DNA of 38,114 bases from an uncultured Acetatifactor sp. (GCA_947588205.1 CANPYG010000017.1:1-38114); one strand, 5' to 3'. Counted from the first letter of the stretch, positions 16,318 through 24,506 are shown. Made by a program: numbers and translations. Notes: generated by a model from the letters alone, not told the origin.

Positions 16318-16607
16318 AATCATTCCTCCATTCTGTTTTTCAAATACGTTTTCATATAACAAATGCTCAGGGGCAAAATCCTTGCTTTTCACCCCGTCGT
16401 CCTTTCCGGCACAGAACAGAAGATACCGAAACTACTGAAAAAAACAGAGCCGTGATACGCCACCCATCTGCCCTTTTCAGCGGTCTCGGGATACGATTCT
16501 GTCCTGTGCCATTCACCCGCGGGTGAATCCTCCCTGTATCATACGAACTGCCTCCTGTTCCTGACCGTCCGGCCAGAAGCTCCGCAATAACCAGAAAACA
16601 ATAAAAC
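16318..16607 (-). other. Structured pnp leader region, no gene
   Basis: The rpsO-pnp gap. Beyond the terminator at 16590-16654 it contains a perfect 18-bp palindrome (16511-16528) and no convincing promoter. A 97-codon reading frame over part of it (16367-16660) has no family resemblance and crosses the terminator, so I do not call it. Confidence 0.5.
16511..16528. promoter_or_regulatory. 18-bp perfect palindrome in the pnp leader
   Basis: ATTCACCCG followed directly by its complement CGGGTGAAT. As RNA it can form a tight hairpin. In E. coli a stem in the pnp leader is the RNase III/PNPase autoregulation site; an equivalent role here is only inference. Confidence 0.5.
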
Positions 16608-16654
16608 ACAGGGAAAGCGGAGCGACCGAAAACCCTTCGGACACCCCGCCCTGT
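16590..16654 (-). terminator. Branched terminator or attenuator after rpsO
   Basis: Outer arms ACAGGG (minus, 16649-16654) and CCCTGT (16608-16613) enclose GCGG/CCGC and CCGAA/TTCGG stems. A U-rich tract (GTTTTATTGTTTT) follows on the minus strand. It starts 11 bases after the rpsO stop. Confidence 0.75.
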
Positions 16655-16664
16655 AATCAATGCA

Positions 16665-16931
16665 TTACTTTCTAAGTCCCAGTCTGTCGATCAGCTCACG
16701 ATATCTCTCAATATCCTTGCTCTTTAAGTAGGCCAGCAGTCCACGCCTCTGACCAACCATCTTCAGCAGGCCGCGGCGGGAATGATGATCCTTCGGGTTC
16801 TGCTTCAAATGCTCGGTGAGCTCCTGGATCCTTGCGGTCAGGACCGCCACCTGTACCTCAGGTGAGCCGGTATCACCGGGTGTTCTGGCGTACTCGTTGA
16901 TGATCGCTGTTTTCTTTTCTTTTGAAATCAT
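16665..16931 (-). CDS. rpsO: 30S ribosomal protein S15
   Basis: S15 is a primary 16S rRNA-binding protein that starts assembly of the central domain of the 30S subunit. The 88 residues match the family exactly in length and in the [29 protein letters not shown] and [17 protein letters not shown] segments. The ATG at 16931 has an ideal aaggaggt box. A promoter at 17076-17104 and a structured leader of about 130 bases precede it. pnp follows. Confidence 0.98.
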   Translation of the reverse strand: MISKEKKTAIINEYARTPGDTGSPEVQVAVLTARIQELTEHLKQNPKDHHSRRGLLKMVGQRRGLLAYLKSKDIERYRELIDRLGLRK

Positions 16932-16939
16932 GACACTTA

Positions 16940-17069
16940 CCTCCTTACCTTCTTTATCGTATATCCTGCGGGAACCAAGATTCCCTTAACGCCTGATCCT
17001 AAGGATGGGTCGGAGCTTCCCTGACCTGAGAACCGGCTTTCTACCGGGCAAAAACGCCCTGCCCGATAC
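16940..17069 (-). promoter_or_regulatory. rpsO leader, candidate S15 autoregulatory RNA
   Basis: Several stems can form on the minus strand: CGGGCA/TGCCCG, GGTC/GACC and GGGAA/TTCCC, the last about 40 bases before the start codon. S15 is known to repress its own mRNA in many bacteria through varied leader structures. I cannot match a specific known class by eye. Confidence 0.4.
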
Positions 17070-17075
17070 TTGCCT

Positions 17076-17104
17076 ATCATAACATATGTTTCAAAAAAAG
17101 TAAA
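17076..17104 (-). promoter_or_regulatory. Promoter of rpsO
   Basis: TTTACT (17099-17104), a 17-bp spacer and TATGAT (17076-17081) on the minus strand. Confidence 0.6.
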
Positions 17105-17134
17105 CACCTTTTTTCAAACAGACCGACCAACCGA

Positions 17135-18271
17135 TCAATCCTTGATTACGCGCACATATTTTACTGGAGTGCGGTAATTGTATTTACTGATCTTAATGCC
17201 CGTTTTCCGGCTGCTGGCGTGAATCACCTGGCCTCCCCCGATATAAATGGTGACATGATTGATCGTTCCCCTGCTGTCGGCGTAGAAAATCAGGTCGCCC
17301 GGAAGAAGTTCTGAGGAATTGATCTTCGTTCCGTCCTTGGACTGTGTGCGGGCGGTGCGGCTCAAGCTTATACCGTAATGTTTAAAAATACTCTGTACAA
17401 AACCGGAACAGTCCGCGCCGTTGGTCAGGCTGGTTCCACCCCACACATAGGGATTCCCCAAAAACTGCTTCGCGTATTCCACCAGATCCACCCTCACATC
17501 GGATACCCCGGTGCCGTAAGCCAGCTCTGACATGCTGACGGCACATGCCAGCTTCTCTTCTATTTCAACATACTCCGCGCTGATATATGCCTCATCATCA
17601 TCCACAGAAACCTTAACCCACTCACCAAGATCCTCAAGGACCTCCAATTCCTCCCCGGTCAGCACCTGGGTGAGCACCGCGCTTTCCAGACTGGCTTCTT
17701 CTCTGATCCGCACGCCGTCCGAAGTGACGCGGGCCACTGTGCTCACCAGATCCTTCGCCTTCAGCCTGGCGTCCGGACCCGTCAGCAGATATGTATCCTC
17801 CGGGTCATCCACTGCATGTACCTTTACATAGCCTTCTACCTCACCGGACCGGATATGCGCCCAGTCCTCTTCCAGATCAAGGATCTCACATGCCGCATTC
17901 CCGGGCAGCTTTCCCACCAGCTTACCATCCAGGGAAGGAGTCTTCCTGACATTCAGATTCCCCTCCACATCCGCGATCCCGAGGTTCGTATATCCCCAGA
18001 AGGCGTTCTGCGCTTCCTTCGCTATGGTAAGGTACTCCTCCTCGCTCCGGTCCTCATTGATCAGGGCTTCAACCCCTACCGAGGGCAGGACATTCTTGGC
18101 TACCTCTGTCTCCTCTTCCGCCTCCGCCCTGAGCGAACCAGCCAGACATAAAACAGCGCAAAATACAGCAAACCGGATACCCTTCCCGAATTTTATAGAT
18201 GACCATCCATGTGTCATCTCCGTTCCCATCTCTGTACTCATCTCATATTTTCTCCGCATCGTTTCCTGCAT
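17135..18271 (-). CDS. Secreted SH3-domain NlpC/P60 peptidoglycan hydrolase
   Basis: A 378-residue exported wall hydrolase that should cleave peptide stems of peptidoglycan. After an extended basic N-terminus comes a signal segment (about residues 32-50, ending LRAEAEE). Two bacterial SH3 domains follow (about 98-152 with NLNVRKTPSLDGK, and 175-237 with GVRIREEASLES). The NlpC/P60 domain fills 258-378 with the catalytic triad visible: Cys288 in GADCSGF, His339 in INHVTIYIG and His351 in VIHASS. The start is uncertain: ATG 18271 is used, ATG 18256 has an agga box and is also possible. It has its own promoter, and a WalR-like box sits near the transcription start. Confidence 0.93.
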   Translation of the reverse strand: MQETMRRKYEMSTEMGTEMTHGWSSIKFGKGIRFAVFCAVLCLAGSLRAEAEEETEVAKNVLPSVGVEALINEDRSEEEYLTIAKEAQNAFWGYTNLGIADVEGNLNVRKTPSLDGKLVGKLPGNAACEILDLEEDWAHIRSGEVEGYVKVHAVDDPEDTYLLTGPDARLKAKDLVSTVARVTSDGVRIREEASLESAVLTQVLTGEELEVLEDLGEWVKVSVDDDEAYISAEYVEIEEKLACAVSMSELAYGTGVSDVRVDLVEYAKQFLGNPYVWGGTSLTNGADCSGFVQSIFKHYGISLSRTARTQSKDGTKINSSELLPGDLIFYADSRGTINHVTIYIGGGQVIHASSRKTGIKISKYNYRTPVKYVRVIKD

Positions 18272-18313
18272 AATCTTTTCTTATCTTCATTTATGAAAAA
18301 TAATTTTCTATTT

Positions 18314-18330
18314 ATTACGTTTTTGTTACA
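18314..18330 (-). promoter_or_regulatory. WalR-like box in the NlpC/P60 promoter
   Basis: TGTAAC, five bases, CGTAAT on the minus strand, against the WalR (YycF) pattern TGTWAH-N5-TGTWAH. One position differs. It lies at roughly +5 to +21. The gene is of the type WalR controls in other Firmicutes. Confidence 0.4.
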
Positions 18331-18341
18331 TTTCGAAACAA

Positions 18342-18371
18342 ATTATAACAATTTATACATGTTTTTGTCAA
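18342..18371 (-). promoter_or_regulatory. Consensus promoter of the NlpC/P60 gene
   Basis: A perfect TTGACA (18366-18371) and a perfect TATAAT (18342-18347) with an 18-bp spacer, in an AT-rich region. Confidence 0.75.
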
Positions 18372-18447
18372 CAGTTTGCCATCATAAAATTGTCTGTATT
18401 TACTGGTAATTTACCCCATTGCGTACCGGCCGACTTTTTCAGGCCGC

Positions 18448-18543
18448 AAAAAAAGACAGGGTGCGTTCAGAACAACATCCTGTCTTCCTTCCAGCATCCT
18501 GTCTTTCTTCCGGCATCCTGTCTTTCTTCCGGCACCCTGTCTT
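18448..18543 (-). terminator. Terminator of the Na/Pi cotransporter gene with a repeat-filled loop
   Basis: The arm AAGACAGGGTGC (18532-18543, overlapping the stop codon region) pairs perfectly with GCACCCTGTCTT, which ends in a run of seven T on the minus strand (18448-18464). The loop of about 67 nt contains three further copies of nearly the same 5' arm, each able to pair with the 3' arm with one mismatch. Confidence 0.75.
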
Positions 18544-18550
18544 ACGCCGG
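18476..18550. repeat. 19-bp tandem repeat, about four copies
   Basis: Units at 18476-18494, 18495-18513 and 18514-18532 (the last two identical) and a shorter, diverged unit at 18533-18550 that runs over the cotransporter's stop codon. Each holds CCTGTCTT or its complement. Confidence 0.9.
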
Positions 18551-20185
18551 AATCCCTGTCTCCTCCTCCGTGGAAATGGCAAACGCAATATTGGTTGCAT
18601 GGTCCGCCACTCTCTCCAGACCGGAGATAATATCCGAGAACATCATCCCTGCTTCCGCCGTACACTCGCCCTTGGTCAGCCTGGCAATGTGCATCTGCTG
18701 CAGCTCCTTCTCCTTGGCGTCCACCTTATCCTCCAGGACAGACACATCCTGCAGGTGGGTTTCGTCGCTCTTGGCGAAGATTTCAATGGCATACTGGATC
18801 ATTAAGATAACCATGTCCAGCATCTCCCCAAGCTCCTTCTGGGCCTCCTTGCTGAAGCCCACCCCCGTTTCCTTGCGCTGGCAGGCGGCGTCCGCGATAT
18901 TCTCCGCATGGTCGCCGATACGCTCGATATCGTTTACGATATGGAACAGGGCGCCCAGGCTCTTCAAGTCTTCGATGGGCAGGGTGGCCTGGTTGATCTT
19001 CACCAGGTAATTGGTAATGGCGTGGTTCAGGAAATTAATATTCTTTTCCACTTCGTAGACCTCGTCGATATCTTCCTGGTCCAGGGTGATCAAAGCATTC
19101 ATGGAACGGGTCAGGTTCTCACTGGCAAGGGAGGCCATCCGCTCCAGCTCACGCAGCACTCCTACCACCGCGGTAGCGGGATTGAACACCACCTTTTCCC
19201 CGATATACTTTAACTGATAGCTTTCCCGGTAACTGATCTTCTGATCCTCGCCGGGCACGCACAGGCAGGCCAGCTTTACGATCAGGCCCGAGAAGGGGAA
19301 CAGGACGATTACCTGGAAGATCTTAAACATGGTATGGCAGTTGGCAACAAATCTTCCGTTATCGGAGGAGATGGCGCCGATCACCTTAAATACAAAGTCC
19401 TGCGCAAAGAACAACACCACATAAATGATCACCGTACCGATGACATTGAACAGCAGATGGATCATGGCTGCCCTCTTGGCGTCCTTTTTACCGGTAAGGG
19501 AGGCAAGCAGTGCCGTGGTACAGGCGCCGATATTGCAGCCGAGGATAATATAAGGGGTAATGGCCAGATCCAGCAGATCCTGGTTGGCAAGCAGAAGCAC
19601 GATACTGACAGTAACGGAAGAGCTCTGGATGACCGCAGTGAGAAGACATCCCACCAGGGTGGCTAACAGGGGAAAGCGCAAAGAGCTGAGAAGCTCCGTG
19701 ACCTCCGGCACATTCTTCATCCCCTCCATGGCGGAGGACATGGTGCTGAGTCCTACAAACAGGATGCCGAAGCCCACGATCACCTCGGCTCCCTTTTTCA
19801 CCTTTTCTTTTTTACAGAACATGGCAACCAGCACCCCGGCTAAGAGAATCACCGGAGCGATGGCGGAAAGGTTAAAGGATACCAGCAGGGGCGTGATGGT
19901 GGTACCGATATTGGCGCCGAAGATCACTCCCGCCGCCTGATACAGATTCATCAGCCCGGAGTTCACAAAGCTGACCACCATGGCGGTACAGGCGGAAGAG
20001 GACTGTATGATGCCGGTAAAAACGATACCCACGATCATACCCATAAAGCGGTTGGTGGTGAAAATCTCCAGGATATGGCGCAGCCTGGCGCCCGCCACCT
20101 TCTCAATAGAGTCGCTCATGAGATCCATACCGAACAAAAACAGCCCGAGACCGCCTGCCAACGACAAAATGATATTTAAACTCAT
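18542..20185 (-). CDS. Na+/phosphate cotransporter with PhoU domain
   Basis: A 547-residue transporter of the NptA/PNaS type that should import phosphate with sodium. The N-terminal 310 residues carry the inverted repeat typical of the family with two QSSS motifs: GIIQSSSACTAMVVS (about 59-73) and AVIQSSSVTVSIVLLL (about 194-209). About eight hydrophobic segments are visible. From about residue 335 a helical PhoU-like domain follows (AVVGVLRELERMASLASENL, NDIERIGDHAENIAD, LERVADHATNIAF), probably cytosolic and regulatory. It has its own likely promoter at 20226-20255 and an unusual terminator that begins at the stop codon. No pst or pho two-component genes are near. Confidence 0.93.
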   Translation of the reverse strand: MSLNIILSLAGGLGLFLFGMDLMSDSIEKVAGARLRHILEIFTTNRFMGMIVGIVFTGIIQSSSACTAMVVSFVNSGLMNLYQAAGVIFGANIGTTITPLLVSFNLSAIAPVILLAGVLVAMFCKKEKVKKGAEVIVGFGILFVGLSTMSSAMEGMKNVPEVTELLSSLRFPLLATLVGCLLTAVIQSSSVTVSIVLLLANQDLLDLAITPYIILGCNIGACTTALLASLTGKKDAKRAAMIHLLFNVIGTVIIYVVLFFAQDFVFKVIGAISSDNGRFVANCHTMFKIFQVIVLFPFSGLIVKLACLCVPGEDQKISYRESYQLKYIGEKVVFNPATAVVGVLRELERMASLASENLTRSMNALITLDQEDIDEVYEVEKNINFLNHAITNYLVKINQATLPIEDLKSLGALFHIVNDIERIGDHAENIADAACQRKETGVGFSKEAQKELGEMLDMVILMIQYAIEIFAKSDETHLQDVSVLEDKVDAKEKELQQMHIARLTKGECTAEAGMMFSDIISGLERVADHATNIAFAISTEEETGIPA

Positions 20186-20225
20186 AATCTGTTATCCCTT
20201 CGCTTTCGCAAATCCTGCATATGCA

Positions 20226-20255
20226 ATAAAAGCATTCATCCAAAAACACAGTCAA
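20226..20255 (-). promoter_or_regulatory. Possible promoter of the Na/Pi cotransporter gene
   Basis: TTGACT (20250-20255) and TTTTAT (20226-20231) with an 18-bp spacer. The -10 is weak. Confidence 0.4.
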
Positions 20256-20329
20256 AAAAACAACGATCATTTTTATTTTAAGGGAAAACAGGAAAAGATA
20301 CAACTGTTTTTTTTATTTTATATACGATT

Positions 20330-22579
20330 TTACTCCCCGGACTCCTGTAAAAGGATGGTAACGCGGTTCTGGATGATCCGGCACGCATCCGGCAGCGGCT
20401 TTTGCCCGGCAAGATAATAGGATAACTCTTCCCGAATGATAGCGAAGATATTTTCCTCGAGATAGCCTCTTAAAGAGAAATCCGTATGGGCAGCCATCTC
20501 CTTAAGCAGATCCGCCTGCTCCTGTGTGGCTGCATAATAATTGTAAATCTCCCCATCGATCACCCATCCCCCCTTGGGCACCCTTATGGGTTCTCCGTTC
20601 TGGTCGGTCACGATCTCCCCCTTTTCATTCCTCCGGTAATCCTCCGCCATCGCTTCCTCAAGCTGTTTTTCAAACAGGTCCTTCCTGCCGGGGATGGTAT
20701 ATCCGTCTTCATCTTCCTGTGTCAGTAAAAATTCCAGGAAGCTCCATGCGCCCTCCTTTTCCTTAGAGTTCGCCAGGATGCCCACCGCGTCTGCGGGAAC
20801 ACCATAATAAACCGCTTCCCCGGAAACCGTGGGAAAACCTTTCATGGTGACCTCTTCCTGAAAAAGAATCTCATATCTGGGGAAATCACCCGCCTGACCG
20901 ATCTCATCTCTCAAAAGAAGAAGCTCCTCCGGCACAAAACTGCTGCCAAAATGGGATATCTGCTCTTTTCCATCGGAATATTCTTTCAGCCATTCTATAA
21001 AATCCAGAAAATCCTTATCCTCAAAGCGGCATTCCCCGCTGTCCAGATCGACAAACCGTTCCATCAGCCAGTTCGAACACACATTGACCAGGATATTGTC
21101 AAAAAGCGTATCATACCCATAAACCTGCTGCAATAGCGTAAGCTGAGGATATTCCTCCACCGCTTTTTGAAAATCCTCCATTGTCCAGCCGCTTTGGGAC
21201 CCGACCTGGCTTCTTCTTCCCACCAACGCCTGGATGTTGAACCTGGAAGGGATGCAGATGAGCCTTCCTTCTACTGTATAGCCGTTCAGGATGCATTCCA
21301 TGAACATCTCAGGATTCAGCACCTTGCTGCTTTCCAAATAGGGCGTAAGATCCTCCAAACCCTGCTTGTCCGCATATTTCAGGATATCCAGTCTTGTGGA
21401 CATATCCAACATGTCAGGCGGGTCGGAAGAGACGATCCTGGCGTCCAGCCTGTCCTGCCAGCCCGTCCCCTGGAAGGTTTCCACAATGACATGGTAACGG
21501 TTGCTCATCCGGTTAAAGAGGGTAACAGAGCGGCTGAGGTTCATCGATAGATATGTGACCGCCAATACAAGGGTTTCCTTCTGGGGGATATCCTCCACCG
21601 GGGTCCGCGTAAGGAGATACCATACCTCCTCGTCAGATGTATATACCAGAAAGCTGGTTTCCGAGATCTGCCTTATTACACTGATATGATTTCCCAGATT
21701 GGAATCCTGCATCCGCATGACATCCCGGAAGCAATGCTCCTCCGGCCGGTACTGGGAAATGGTTCCAGCCTCACAAAGTAACACCCCCCAGGGCGAGCCG
21801 TAGATGCTATTTCCTCCAACAGTATCGGAATAAGACGCCGCCTCCGAAAGCCCGCTTCCATGTCCCTTCCGCACTTCATATAAGGTTGTTGTGTATGACG
21901 ATCCGGTGAACGCATTGGCGACGCTGTAGTAGACCTTCCCGTCTTCCCCTAGGACCAGATTCTGCGTTCCTCCATCCTGCAGACAGTCCTGGGTCTCTAT
22001 TTTTCCATCCGCCTTTCCGTCCGCATCAAACAGGTAGATCCCATCCTCTGCCAGCAGGTACAGCTCATGGCCGTTGCCAACAACCAGGATGCCTCCCGAT
22101 ATTTCCGGCAGGACCTGCCTGTACCCCTCTGTTCCGTCGGGAAGCAGTTTCGATAGGCTGACATTGCCCTGCCATTCTCCTGTCTGCCAATCCAACGTTC
22201 CCTCCCCGGCAAGAAAATAAACAGACCCCTCCCCGTCCGCCGCATAGCTGAGCAATGAGCCTTTCGGGGCAGACACGGCTTCGGCTTCCCCCGCCTGACC
22301 GTCCTGGGCAACAGCCATCCGCCAGAACTGGGACTTGTAACGATAATACAAATATCCGTTGGAAAAACTGATATCACGCCAGCCGGATTCCCCCTTCGCT
22401 TCTGCTTCTTTTTCCGCGTCATTCGCAGGAGCAAAAGCTTCCGCCACATAGACGTAACCATCAATCCCCAGCATCGGGGCATCGGCATCCGCCTTCCGCC
22501 CACAGGCTGAAAGCAGGACACAGGATAATAACAAAATCCCCCATACCCCGAGAATACAAAGAATCCTTTTCCCCTTCAT
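20330..22579 (-). CDS. Propeller-like plus solute-binding-domain lipoprotein
   Basis: A 749-residue surface lipoprotein. The lipobox LLSAC (Cys26) follows a hydrophobic signal. Residues about 30-330 hold repeated beta-strand units such as GYLYYRYKSQFWRM, GSVYFLAG, HELYLLAEDGIYLFD and GKVYYSVAN, which suggest a beta-propeller. From about 340 on it resembles an ABC sugar/oligosaccharide-binding protein: MSNRYHVIVETFQG, SSDPPDMLDMS, KYADKQGLEDLTPYL, ANSKEKEGAWSFLEFLL. No permease or ATPase gene is adjacent, so it is an orphan binding protein or a sensor. I chose the ATG at 22579, seven bases after aggagg; the frame opens at 22609. It has its own promoter (22643-22671). Confidence 0.8.
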   Translation of the reverse strand: MKGKRILCILGVWGILLLSCVLLSACGRKADADAPMLGIDGYVYVAEAFAPANDAEKEAEAKGESGWRDISFSNGYLYYRYKSQFWRMAVAQDGQAGEAEAVSAPKGSLLSYAADGEGSVYFLAGEGTLDWQTGEWQGNVSLSKLLPDGTEGYRQVLPEISGGILVVGNGHELYLLAEDGIYLFDADGKADGKIETQDCLQDGGTQNLVLGEDGKVYYSVANAFTGSSYTTTLYEVRKGHGSGLSEAASYSDTVGGNSIYGSPWGVLLCEAGTISQYRPEEHCFRDVMRMQDSNLGNHISVIRQISETSFLVYTSDEEVWYLLTRTPVEDIPQKETLVLAVTYLSMNLSRSVTLFNRMSNRYHVIVETFQGTGWQDRLDARIVSSDPPDMLDMSTRLDILKYADKQGLEDLTPYLESSKVLNPEMFMECILNGYTVEGRLICIPSRFNIQALVGRRSQVGSQSGWTMEDFQKAVEEYPQLTLLQQVYGYDTLFDNILVNVCSNWLMERFVDLDSGECRFEDKDFLDFIEWLKEYSDGKEQISHFGSSFVPEELLLLRDEIGQAGDFPRYEILFQEEVTMKGFPTVSGEAVYYGVPADAVGILANSKEKEGAWSFLEFLLTQEDEDGYTIPGRKDLFEKQLEEAMAEDYRRNEKGEIVTDQNGEPIRVPKGGWVIDGEIYNYYAATQEQADLLKEMAAHTDFSLRGYLEENIFAIIREELSYYLAGQKPLPDACRIIQNRVTILLQESGE

Positions 22580-22618
22580 AATCTGCCCTCCTCTTTTTTC
22601 ATCCGACATGTTAATTTG

Positions 22619-22635
22619 GAAGACTTCGAGTCTTC
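22619..22635. promoter_or_regulatory. Perfect dyad at the start of the lipoprotein transcript
   Basis: GAAGACT, TCG, AGTCTTC: 7-bp arms with a 3-base centre, at about +1 to +17 relative to the predicted start. Either an operator or a 5' stabilising hairpin. Confidence 0.5.
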
Positions 22636-22642
22636 ATTTTTC

Positions 22643-22671
22643 ATTGTACATATTCTTCTACGACACGTCAA
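22643..22671 (-). promoter_or_regulatory. Promoter of the propeller/solute-binding lipoprotein
   Basis: TTGACG (22666-22671), a 17-bp spacer and TACAAT (22643-22648) on the minus strand. Confidence 0.75.
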
Positions 22672-22765
22672 CACAAAATTTAATTCTTTAAGTTTAATTT
22701 AGTCTGCCCCTGCTACGTGATTTGCGTTTCAGCGAAAACCTATCTTCCATCCGGCTGCAAAAACC

Positions 22766-24133
22766 TCAGTCATGCCAGTTTCCATTATGGGGGCATTTAT
22801 CGTAAGTCATTCCATTGATATACTTCTCCGACTTAATATTTCCACACTTCATGCAATGCTCCGCTTCATAATATTCTACCCTACAGCTCCCGTCGGCATG
22901 CATCATATGCTTCATAAAAATACCGACTTTATATTCATGTTCGCAGACTGCCTGGGCGGTAATCTCCCGATTCACGGGATAAATATTCCCATCTTCATCA
23001 ATAAACTGCTCATCATATAATATTACTTCCTGCGTCAGTGAAACAGTGCCCATCGGCACGATCTTTACCTCATACTCTCCCTTCGGGATGAGAGCGGACG
23101 CCATCTTTGCATTTGTCTCACTTTCCCTTTCAAGATAATAAGTCTCCTTGTAAGCAAATACTGTCAATGAACTGGCGAACAAGGCGGCCGCAAACGCTAT
23201 TCCGCTCACACATGCCCCAAATTTTCCCTTCCTTCTTCCTTCTACCATAATATACTCAATCCTTTCTTCCAGTCTTCTTGCATCCCCCGTAAGGGAAGAT
23301 GCCCCCTGCATTTCAGCCTCTCCAAGTCTCCCTTTTCCAGGCCTTTGTCTCTTTGCCTCTTCCACCAGCAGTATGGCGTATGCTTTACGCTCATTTCCGC
23401 TGCAGCCCCTGAGGGCAGCCTCATCGCACTCCAGCTCGCACACCCTTTTCCATTCCTTCTGCAGCAGATATACCACTGGGTTAAACCAATGGACGGTAAC
23501 TGTCAGGCTGATCAGCGCATGTACAAGCATATCATAATTCTTAATGTGGGCCAGCTCATGCTTCAGAAGCTGTTCCGGGATCTTTCCCTTCCTCTCCTCC
23601 GGCAGGAGGATGACCGGTCTTAAGAATCCCATGCTGGCAGGGATCATCCCGTGACAATAGAACAGCCGGACCCGGCGGCGAACTCTCATTTCCCCGCATA
23701 ATCTGTCCATCGTCTCCAGCCGGTCCCTGTCCTCTTCCTCTGAACAGCCCTTCAGCAGCCTGCGTCTTTTCAAAATGTACTTTCCTTCCCTGTACGCCAG
23801 CAGGCCTGCGGCTACTGCCAGCCAGCAGATCAGAAGCAGCCTGTCCCATCGCAGTGCAGAGCTGTAATAAATATTTCCCGTTCCCGTTTCCAGTTTTATA
23901 AAATCATGGAGAGAATTATACTCCCACGTTGTATGGACAGGCAGTATGCCCTTATTCCGCAGCACAGTCAGATATTCGCCCTGCAGCCCCCTGAGAGGGA
24001 TGAGATAAAACAGGGAAGCAGACACTATCCATATTTTTCTCCAAATTCCCGCACCCTTGTGCAGGCGGCTGCATGCAAAATAAAGCAGGGTCATACAGCT
24101 TCCTGTAAGGGTAAGCACCCATAATGTATTCAA
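22766..24133 (-). CDS. BlaR1/MecR1-like M56 membrane metalloprotease with Cys/His-rich outer domain
   Basis: A 455-residue integral membrane protease of the M56 family, which in known systems cleaves or triggers cleavage of a BlaI-type repressor. The zinc motif HELAH is at 192-196, with ELECDEAA (233-240) giving the third ligand. Hydrophobic segments lie around 5-21, 32-46, 97-113, 205-223 and 308-328. The outer C-terminal domain (about 330-455) is not a penicillin-binding fold: no SxxK or KTG motif. It is instead rich in Cys and His (Cys397, 417, 427, 430, 447; His399, 409, 412, 426, 449, 454). A TTG at 24133, one base after the repressor stop, is the likely start, with aaggaagg upstream. 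Confidence 0.85.
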   Translation of the reverse strand: MNTLWVLTLTGSCMTLLYFACSRLHKGAGIWRKIWIVSASLFYLIPLRGLQGEYLTVLRNKGILPVHTTWEYNSLHDFIKLETGTGNIYYSSALRWDRLLLICWLAVAAGLLAYREGKYILKRRRLLKGCSEEEDRDRLETMDRLCGEMRVRRRVRLFYCHGMIPASMGFLRPVILLPEERKGKIPEQLLKHELAHIKNYDMLVHALISLTVTVHWFNPVVYLLQKEWKRVCELECDEAALRGCSGNERKAYAILLVEEAKRQRPGKGRLGEAEMQGASSLTGDARRLEERIEYIMVEGRRKGKFGACVSGIAFAAALFASSLTVFAYKETYYLERESETNAKMASALIPKGEYEVKIVPMGTVSLTQEVILYDEQFIDEDGNIYPVNREITAQAVCEHEYKVGIFMKHMMHADGSCRVEYYEAEHCMKCGNIKSEKYINGMTYDKCPHNGNWHD

Positions 24134-24134
24134 T

Positions 24135-24506
24135 TCAGCCTTCCTTTCGCCCGAGCTTTTCGATCAATTGCTCCAGGGTCTGTACATCCTCATCGGATAT
24201 CTCCGTATTGCCTGTGAAGGCAGCGACAAACCGTTCCAGTTTACCGTCGAAGACTTCCTCGACCACCTTTCTGCTCTGCTGCCTCTGGTACTCCTGTTCG
24301 GATACGACGGCACGGACCAGGCACCTTTTTCTTGCGACCATCCCCTTCTCCTCCATACGCGTCAGCATCGTGGTCAGGGTCTGACGTTTCCAGTCCTTCC
24401 CGTTTCCGTGAAAGAATTCCAGAAGAGCCCGGGGCGTCATTTCTCCCCCTTCCTTCCAAAGCTTCCGCATGATCTCCATTTCCGTTTTCGACAATTCATA
24501 ATTCAT
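24135..24506 (-). CDS. BlaI/MecI/CopY-family repressor
   Basis: A 123-residue winged-helix repressor. MNYELSKTEMEIMRKLWKEG opens the DNA-binding domain, the RQTLTTMLTRMEEKGMV segment is the recognition helix and wing region, and the C-terminal half (VVEEVFDGKLERFVAAF, EDVQTLEQLIEKL) is the dimerisation helix region. Cleavage by the downstream M56 protease would release it from DNA. I chose the ATG at 24506, which has an aaggagga box; a longer frame to 24605 would run through the promoter's -10 box. A TACA-GGA-TGTA dyad at the transcription start is a plausible self-operator. Confidence 0.92.
   Translation of the reverse strand: MNYELSKTEMEIMRKLWKEGGEMTPRALLEFFHGNGKDWKRQTLTTMLTRMEEKGMVARKRCLVRAVVSEQEYQRQQSRKVVEEVFDGKLERFVAAFTGNTEISDEDVQTLEQLIEKLGRKEG

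Noticed and set aside
16367..16660. 97-codon frame between rpsO and pnp
   Set aside because: It crosses the rpsO terminator, has no ribosome binding site and looks like random coding potential.
22766..24506. Beta-lactam resistance locus
   Set aside because: The protease lacks a penicillin-binding domain and there is no beta-lactamase or PBP2a gene nearby.
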